This document shows positions 14,459 to 20,313 of a stretch of DNA of 20,313 nt, one piece after another. The notes under the pieces are model-generated. The model worked only from the letters and a program-made list of their open reading frames with translations. It did no database searches and had not been told where the DNA came from. Each line of letters opens with the position of its first letter. Positions within the stretch are counted from its first letter, which is position 1. Origin of the DNA: a virus; IMG/VR virus record IMGVR_UViG_3300021957_000412, positions 1-20,313 of that record. The stretch is one strand, 5' to 3'. Position numbers and translations under genes: made by a program.

Positions 14459-16636
14459 TTAAGATGCTTTATATGTTACTACACCTGTAATAATAGCAAG
14501 CCCAAATGCTGATAAAGAAAAAGTTTGAGTGAGATTTCCATTTTCAGTAAAAATAACATTAGTGGTTTGACCTTGCGCGAAAGCAGCATCTGTAGTGGTA
14601 TAGGCCGACTGGCTGTTGTATGTTAAAAACTGGATGTTTGAACCACCCGTAACCCCACTGTTTATTTTTTGAACAGTATAAGGCAAGTTAGTTATATTAG
14701 TTAGAGTCCAATTAGTCGTAGCGTTACCCGCTCTAAGAACAAGGTGGAAAGATACTGTAACATTATCACCAATTTTTTCATAATACCCTCCTTGAGTTGC
14801 ATTAGGTGGGGAAATCCCGCTGGTAGTGAATGACTTCGTAACAGACGGCGTCCACGAGCCTGATGTAACAGAAGCACCTCCTCCAGCAGCTTGCCAAGAT
14901 GGAGCAGATCCAGAACCATTAGAAGTAAGCACATCACCTGATGATCCATAGTTAGTACCGCCAATACCAATTTGTCCGCTTACTCCTACACGTAATTTCT
15001 CACCATTAGCAACCCAAAATTGCAATGAGTCATCTGAGTGGTTATATCTTACACGGCCTCTTCCTTCAGAACTATCGCTAAACCATAATTCACCTGTTGA
15101 TGTCGCCCCTGTTACTACGTTGACATATCCTGGCCCACTAGTTTCATAAATACCTATTGTATTGGGGTTAAAACTACTAAGTGGACCTGCGGCTTTTCTT
15201 ACGTGAAGTTTAGAGCTAGGAGAAGTTAGCCCTATTCCTACATCGCCGTCAGATTGAATAGTCATTTTTTCAGTAGTACCTGTGTAAAAATCTATACCAC
15301 CATACTCACTATTTAATTTTAACGTATCGCCACTGTCTTGATGTTGAATATAAGATTTTCTGCTGCCAGCTTGGTTGAATGAAATATAAGGGCTTCCGCT
15401 GCTAGACGTTGTGCTTAATTGCAATAAATGATCACCACCTTCAACCTCTAACTTTGCGGCTGGAAAGGCAGTCCCGATTCCTACGTTACCGCTAGTTGTG
15501 ATTGTCATTTGTGCACCGCCACCGCTTCGCCATTCATATGTGTTTCCGGTTGGATTAATTATATCCCAAACCATATAATTACTACCTGAACCCATTGTAG
15601 TATAGGTTGAATCATCCGTAGATTGCAATCTAACTTGCGGATACGCACTATTTATATGCAATGGATTTGACGGATTAGGCGTCCCAATACCTACTTTGCC
15701 ATTATCATATATAGTGGAGTTGCCTTGTGCTGAACTACTTGTCCATTTAGAAACGTAATTAGCCGTGCCTGAGCCTGTTACCGTTCCGTTTCCACTACCT
15801 GTAGCTCCTGTAGTTATGGCGGTTACTCTACCATAAGCATCTACAGTTATATTATCTATTTTAGTACCATTAGCTGTAGAACCATATGTTCCAGAACCTA
15901 CACCTCCTGTAGCCATATTTAAGGTAACTGCGCCACTTGCTCCTCCACCTGTTAAATTAGTTCCAGCTGTTACTGCTGTTATATCACCTTGAGGTACACC
16001 TGCAATAGCAGTATCAACGTACGTTTTGTTAGCGGCATCAGTACCCGAACTTACCGTGTCTACACCTTGTATTCTACCAATTCCGTTTAAAACTATATCG
16101 CCGCCCGTAACCGTTAAGTCACCAGTTATAGTAACTCCACTCGAAGATGTATTTAATCGTTCTGACGCGTTGTGGTATAATCTTACTTCAGAGTTTTCAG
16201 TCCATTGAATAAGCCAATCATTATTTTTATCATCGTAAATACCACCAATAGATCCATCACCCATCAAAGAAAATATAAACTCGTTTGATGTATTACCAAT
16301 TTGAAGCCCGCCCCAGCTTGAAGTTGAACTATTAATATAAAGTAAGTCCGCTCTGTCAGAAGATTCTGAAAGAGTAACTCCTGATCCATATTGAACAGAA
16401 GTTAATTCAATAGCAGAATCTAAATTTAAAGTAGCATTACCAGATGTTGCACCTCCGTTTAAATTAGTACCAGCTGTTACACTAGTAATGTCTCCAGTGC
16501 CTGCACCAATATCTGATCTAACTTGAGCGCCAGTCCGGTATTTTAAAACACCGGAATCTAGCACTACAAATTTATCTGTATCAGATGATGCTGCGGTTTC
16601 AACAACCGAAACATTATTTAAAAAGTTAATTGCCAT
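14459..16636 (-). CDS. Tail-fibre-like adhesin with VGIG repeats
   Basis: A 725-residue Gly/Ser/Thr-rich protein. It begins MAINFLN, nearly the same as the next fibre (MAIQFLN). GDITxVTAGTNLxGG occurs twice (48-62 and 217-231), and GTDAANKTYVD (198-208) is the linker motif shared with the other fibres. Four VGIG or IGIG repeats near 315, 385, 466 and 556 are followed by typical AxKLxV-type segments, a pattern of beta-helical shafts in fibres and large surface proteins. The C-terminal ~130 residues (from about 594) form a beta-rich head starting with SWTPSV and GGYYEKIGDNVTVSFHL. No S74 chaperone peptidase is seen. It is likely trimeric and receptor-binding; the receptor is unknown. Confidence 0.8.
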   Translation of the reverse strand: MAINFLNNVSVVETAASSDTDKFVVLDSGVLKYRTGAQVRSDIGAGTGDITSVTAGTNLNGGATSGNATLNLDSAIELTSVQYGSGVTLSESSDRADLLYINSSTSSWGGLQIGNTSNEFIFSLMGDGSIGGIYDDKNNDWLIQWTENSEVRLYHNASERLNTSSSGVTITGDLTVTGGDIVLNGIGRIQGVDTVSSGTDAANKTYVDTAIAGVPQGDITAVTAGTNLTGGGASGAVTLNMATGGVGSGTYGSTANGTKIDNITVDAYGRVTAITTGATGSGNGTVTGSGTANYVSKWTSSSAQGNSTIYDNGKVGIGTPNPSNPLHINSAYPQVRLQSTDDSTYTTMGSGSNYMVWDIINPTGNTYEWRSGGGAQMTITTSGNVGIGTAFPAAKLEVEGGDHLLQLSTTSSSGSPYISFNQAGSRKSYIQHQDSGDTLKLNSEYGGIDFYTGTTEKMTIQSDGDVGIGLTSPSSKLHVRKAAGPLSSFNPNTIGIYETSGPGYVNVVTGATSTGELWFSDSSEGRGRVRYNHSDDSLQFWVANGEKLRVGVSGQIGIGGTNYGSSGDVLTSNGSGSAPSWQAAGGGASVTSGSWTPSVTKSFTTSGISPPNATQGGYYEKIGDNVTVSFHLVLRAGNATTNWTLTNITNLPYTVQKINSGVTGGSNIQFLTYNSQSAYTTTDAAFAQGQTTNVIFTENGNLTQTFSLSAFGLAIITGVVTYKAS

Positions 16637-16652
16637 TTAATTTATTTTATTG

Positions 16653-18224
16653 TTATCCTATTTTTTGAACCAAAACTCTAATAGAGTTTGTTGGTGTAGC
16701 CGCGAAAGTAACTGTAACTTGATTAGTTGAGTTTCTTTCTACATCAGCGTAAACAGTTTCATCTGTTACTGTATCATATAATTGCACGATAACGTCTTTA
16801 GTTCCAAAATTGTGAGTAACTGCGCCAGTTGCTGTTATTGTAGTCGCAAAAGTATTGCTAGTATTTGTATCTGTATTTGTTACTGTAGCCGTGCCTGAAT
16901 TGTAAGCAACGTTAATACCAGTTCCACCAGCTACAATAACCGCTCCTTTATTAGAAGGTGTTGAATCTTCAACACTAACAGTAGCAGTACCACTTGCATA
17001 AGAAACATCAATAGCGCCACCTGCGTTTACATTACCTATACCAACAGTAGTTAAATCAGCTAAGTCTATATTGTTTTGAACAGTCGTCCAGTCAGCTAAA
17101 GCGGTTGGAGCGTCTTGTTCAGCTATAAGAACATCACCTACTCTTACTTGTTCCGTAAAGAAATCACCGTCAGCAGTCACAGTATATGTCCAACCTTTTT
17201 TAATACTAGAGCTTGGGCTAGAATCAAGATCAGGTGTATTGGTAGCGGCGTTATAACCACCTTGATAAACAAGATTACCAACTACTGACGCGTCGACATA
17301 AGATTTAGAAGCAGCATCAGTTCCAGCACTTGGTGTTGCTGGTATTGTAACTTGACCACCGAAACTTGATTGACCTGTACCTAAAACTGTTAGCTCACCT
17401 GTTATAGTAACATCATCTGTTAAACCAACTCTAAGCTCTTGAGCTCCTATTCTAGTAATATCTACTTCGTTAGTTGTTCCAGATATAATAACATCATCAT
17501 TAGAAGAAGGACCAGTAGCAGCCAACCTTATAGCTGTAGTACCTGTTGGAACTGATAGGTCATATGTAGTATTATCTGAGTTTATTGTAAGTGTGTTACT
17601 ACCCGAGGAATAAGATGTAGTACAGTTAGGACCTCCAGCAAAAGTTATAGTATCTCCAGAGACAACAGCTTCGCTACCAGCATTACCAGCTACAGTCCAC
17701 GTGTATGTTCCAGGTATTGTAGCTATTTCTGCCCAGGTGTTATTTTTGGTTAAATATCTTTCATTAGCACCAGCCGTACCGTCTATAGCGCTAATGTCGG
17801 CTGTTATTGTTACAGCTCCTCCTGTCGCTGCAGTTGGTGTTAAATCTATATACGTACCGTTTGTAGTGTCTATCGTTGTATAAGAAGGAACGTCCCAAGT
17901 GTTGTCTTTGCTCAAAAATCTAGTTGCAGTGGTTGAAGTTCCATCTATCGCACTAAGATCAACAGTGCCAAGATCAACACTGCCTGTAGCAGCTGAAGCG
18001 TCTGTTAGTGAAACATAAGTGCCGCTTGAAACAGTAAGTTCAGTAACACCACCTCCTACTTCAATCCAGCCAGCTCCAGTGTATACCTTTAGTTTATCTG
18101 TACTAGTGTTGTAATATATACTACCTTCTTGTGAAACGCTTGGATCAGTAGCTAAATTTTCTACTGCAAACCCTTCAGCTGGTATATTGTTTAAATCTAT
18201 TGAGTTTAAAAATTGAATAGCCAT
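16653..18224 (-). CDS. Tail-fibre-like protein, second of three
   Basis: A 523-residue protein starting MAIQFLN and an N-terminal QEGSIYYNTSTDKLKVYTGA segment (32-51) common in phage fibres. An internal duplication at about 89-110 and 144-165 (LSAIDGTSTTATRFLSKDNTW against ISAIDGTAGANERYLTKNNTW) is visible. The block from about 250 to 311 (NEVDITRIGAQELRVGL to DAASKSYVD) is clearly related to residues 78-133 of the next fibre. The C-terminus from about 450 (THNFGTKDVIVQLYDTVTDE and a final SIRVLVQKIG) is a compact beta domain that I associate with phage fibre tips. Probably a shaft-and-tip adhesin. It sits 16 bp from the 725-residue gene. Confidence 0.78.
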   Translation of the reverse strand: MAIQFLNSIDLNNIPAEGFAVENLATDPSVSQEGSIYYNTSTDKLKVYTGAGWIEVGGGVTELTVSSGTYVSLTDASAATGSVDLGTVDLSAIDGTSTTATRFLSKDNTWDVPSYTTIDTTNGTYIDLTPTAATGGAVTITADISAIDGTAGANERYLTKNNTWAEIATIPGTYTWTVAGNAGSEAVVSGDTITFAGGPNCTTSYSSGSNTLTINSDNTTYDLSVPTGTTAIRLAATGPSSNDDVIISGTTNEVDITRIGAQELRVGLTDDVTITGELTVLGTGQSSFGGQVTIPATPSAGTDAASKSYVDASVVGNLVYQGGYNAATNTPDLDSSPSSSIKKGWTYTVTADGDFFTEQVRVGDVLIAEQDAPTALADWTTVQNNIDLADLTTVGIGNVNAGGAIDVSYASGTATVSVEDSTPSNKGAVIVAGGTGINVAYNSGTATVTNTDTNTSNTFATTITATGAVTHNFGTKDVIVQLYDTVTDETVYADVERNSTNQVTVTFAATPTNSIRVLVQKIG

Positions 18225-18242
18225 TTTTGTTTTTTTGTTTTT

Positions 18243-19412
18243 TTAGTTTAAATATGCTTTACCAGCGAAAGCGAATGAAAAATTTAATGTTGTTTGGTTT
18301 ATTGAATTAAATATATATTCTCCATATACAACCGTATTAGCCGTATCTACTACTGTTATTGAAGGAAATTTTCCTAGATTGTGCTGAATTACCCAAGTTG
18401 CAGATGGTAGCGCTTGTGTAAATACAAAATTTTTATCACTTAAAGCGTCAACATAAGATTTAGTAGCAGCGTCTTGTGCATTTACAGGATCTAAAAGATT
18501 TATAATATTACCACTACTGGTCATATCAATGTTATCTTGCATTGTTAGCACGCCGCTTATTTCAGCTGTACTACCAATAATCATTGTTGTAGCTTCTATC
18601 TGTGAGTTGTCAACTAATAAGTTTCCACTAATTGTAATCGAAGATGTTCCACTTTGTGTTATGATACTGTTACTAAGAACTTGGGTATTTGTCCAAATAG
18701 GTATAGTATTTATAGTACCAGAACCTTCTATGTTGTCGCTTTCTACAATGCCCCAATCGTTTATTGTTGAAGAATCAGTGGCCGCATCTGCAACCGCAAA
18801 TATAGAATCACCGACGTTTAGTAAATCGCCCGAGCAATAAAAATTTCCACTAGCGTTTGCTACTATATAGTAATCTCCAGTTAATACAGACACTCTAGAT
18901 CCAGCGCCACCTGGGCAGTTATATAAGTAAGATCCAGCGTTAACACCTGAAAGTATTTCACCTGTGTCAGCTCTAAACGTACCTTTAAAATCTAGTAAAC
19001 CAGTTACAGCTGTATCAACATAACCTTTAGAAGCAGCATCTGTGTCTGCTATAGGTTGTAGCGGTATTGTTACTTGCCCAGTAAAATTACCTGTACCTCC
19101 AACAATTAAATTGTTTGTTATAGTTACATTATCCGGTAATCCTATCTGTAAAGTTTGAGCGTTAGCAGTTGTTTCTATTTCGTTTGATGTACCAATAATA
19201 TTAAAAACTTCTTGTGGGGAAAAATCTACAGCGCCAGTTCCAACATCACCAGCAAAGTCTAACTCAAGAAGAGTTAATATATAGCTAGATATATCTTGAA
19301 GATCTACGCTAAAATTAGATATTTCATCAGGATCTTGTGGTGTTCTTGATATTATAAATAAATCAGTAGTTTCTAAATTCGCTATTTTTGGATAGCTATA
19401 TATTATTGGCAT
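18243..19412 (-). CDS. Tail-fibre-like protein, third of three
   Basis: A 389-residue protein, MPIIYSYPKIANLETTDLFI..., whose N-terminus differs from the other two. Residues 78-133 (NEIETTANAQTLQIGLPDNV to DAASKGYVD) match the block in the 523-residue fibre, followed by a FKGTFRADTG segment. DAATKSYVD recurs at 314-322. The last ~55 residues (SATWVIQHNLGKFPSITVVD, then a final GKAYLN) form a small domain seen at the ends of many phage fibre proteins. It lies between the Asp-box gene and the 523-residue gene. It may be the shaft base or a short fibre; shared blocks suggest recombination within the fibre set. Confidence 0.78.
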   Translation of the reverse strand: MPIIYSYPKIANLETTDLFIISRTPQDPDEISNFSVDLQDISSYILTLLELDFAGDVGTGAVDFSPQEVFNIIGTSNEIETTANAQTLQIGLPDNVTITNNLIVGGTGNFTGQVTIPLQPIADTDAASKGYVDTAVTGLLDFKGTFRADTGEILSGVNAGSYLYNCPGGAGSRVSVLTGDYYIVANASGNFYCSGDLLNVGDSIFAVADAATDSSTINDWGIVESDNIEGSGTINTIPIWTNTQVLSNSIITQSGTSSITISGNLLVDNSQIEATTMIIGSTAEISGVLTMQDNIDMTSSGNIINLLDPVNAQDAATKSYVDALSDKNFVFTQALPSATWVIQHNLGKFPSITVVDTANTVVYGEYIFNSINQTTLNFSFAFAGKAYLN

Positions 19413-19426
19413 TTGTTATTTTTTTT

Positions 19427-20313
19427 TTATAAAATATTTACCGCTAATTGCATTTTATTTGGCGGGTGTTGGGTGTAAGACCCGGTATTTGTATAAGTAC
19501 TGGTATTACTAAATGAATTAAAATGCACTCGTGTTGTAGTTGTAATACCCTTTTTTGTCGCTGCGATACCATAACTTCCATAGTTACTAACGGATGTCAT
19601 AGATTGATCTGCATTGTTACCAATATTTTGTAGTGCTGACGCCGATAAGGAACTGTCATACCAATTCCAATATCTTGCAGATTGCCCAGCGTTCCATATA
19701 TATCTACTGCCATCAGCAGCTGCGTTTCTAGAAACGGCTGGACTAGAATAAAGTCTATACCCGTACGTTGATTGAGCAATTTTAGAATATGTTACTCCAT
19801 AATCTGTAGAAATTGAACTTATGTTCCCAAAGTTATTTGCGCCATAACTTCGATTTGCAAAAGCAAAAACAACTTTTGATCCTGTTGCGTTTACTAAAGG
19901 CTTGTAATTAAATACTCCGTTATAACCAGATATTGTAGCTTGTAGATTTACAGAAGTTGTTATATTTGAAAAAGTCTGACCGTAGTCATCGCTTCTATAA
20001 ACTTGTACAACTGATGCCCCGGATGGTACATACGTTAAATAAATATACTTTCCACCGGCTGACATCCCTACAGCCGCGCCTTCTTTATAAAAATTAGAAA
20101 GACCACCTATAGCTGAAAAATTAACCCCATAATCGCTCGATATTAAAGGCGTGGTAAACGGCGCGGATGGTATTATAATAACATACTTACCGTCTCTTGA
20201 CTGCTCTATAGATGGTGTAAAAAAAGTAGGATCACCGCTTTGCTTATAACCACGTATTGATGTTTCCACCCAAGTTGCGCCTCTATCATTACTTCTAATA
20301 ATATACCCGTACG
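19427..20313 (-). CDS. Asp-box (BNR-like) protein, 5' part outside window
   Basis: The frame is open from 19427 to the window end, so the gene starts beyond 20313. A GTG at 20269 in this frame is not the start, because the same frame continues upstream with RSNDRGATW. At least four Asp-box-like repeats (SxDxGxx followed by an aromatic) are visible: SNDRGATW near the edge, SSDYGVNF, SDDYGQTF and STDYGVTY. Such repeats form blades of beta-propellers, as in sialidases and other glycan-binding or cleaving proteins. No catalytic Arg triad or nucleophile can be judged. Beside three fibres, the likely role is binding or cutting a surface polysaccharide. Stop TAA follows LAVNIL. Confidence 0.68.
   Translation of the reverse strand, partial: YGYIIRSNDRGATWVETSIRGYKQSGDPTFFTPSIEQSRDGKYVIIIPSAPFTTPLISSDYGVNFSAIGGLSNFYKEGAAVGMSAGGKYIYLTYVPSGASVVQVYRSDDYGQTFSNITTSVNLQATISGYNGVFNYKPLVNATGSKVVFAFANRSYGANNFGNISSISTDYGVTYSKIAQSTYGYRLYSSPAVSRNAAADGSRYIWNAGQSARYWNWYDSSLSASALQNIGNNADQSMTSVSNYGSYGIAATKKGITTTTRVHFNSFSNTSTYTNTGSYTQHPPNKMQLAVNIL

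Noticed and set aside
1-20313. tRNA, CRISPR array, integrase or attachment site
   Set aside because: No clover-leaf sequence, regular repeat array or recombinase motif was seen; genes fill nearly all the window.

Overview
The window looks like part of the late-gene region of a double-stranded DNA tailed phage, probably from a marine or aquatic setting and probably infecting a Bacteroidota (flavobacterial-type) host. Every supported gene is on the minus strand, so transcription runs from 20313 down to 1. Coding is nearly continuous; the longest gap is 86 bp. There is no tRNA, integrase, insertion sequence or CRISPR array. The host guess rests on AT-rich DNA, A/T-rich leaders before start codons instead of Shine-Dalgarno sequences, and fibre and small proteins of a kind I associate with marine phages. 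It is inference, not proof.

In transcription order, the first module (20313-13448) is adhesion. It holds the 3' part of an Asp-box (BNR-like) protein that runs off the window edge, three large fibre-like proteins that share building blocks, and three small companion proteins. An 86-bp gap with two abutting inverted repeats follows.

The second module (13415-11172) encodes a complete GroEL, an overlapping GroES in the order groEL-groES (reverse of the usual cellular order), and a small possible winged-helix protein. The third (11169-7573) is a run of small genes. It includes an M15-type Zn peptidase, an HExxH metallopeptidase-like protein, a GTA-type holin, a 51-residue membrane protein, and several short conserved phage proteins. 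Two 51-residue genes here (9403-9558 and 10170-10325) are easily missed.

The fourth module (7573-1) is packaging and head. It begins with a 201-residue protein that I read as two tandem GroES-like domains. A small helical protein in the small-terminase position follows, then large terminase, portal, a scaffold-like acidic protein, and the 5' part of the major capsid gene, which is cut at position 1.

Genes are tightly coupled: five junctions share a single base in the pattern TAATG, one uses ATGA, and the terminase and portal genes abut. The most interesting feature is the chaperonin system: a phage GroEL without the usual GGM tail and with changed apical-domain residues, its own GroES, and a possible second, double-domain co-chaperonin beside the head genes. 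The tail type and exact family cannot be determined, because no tail tube, sheath, replication or polymerase genes are in view.
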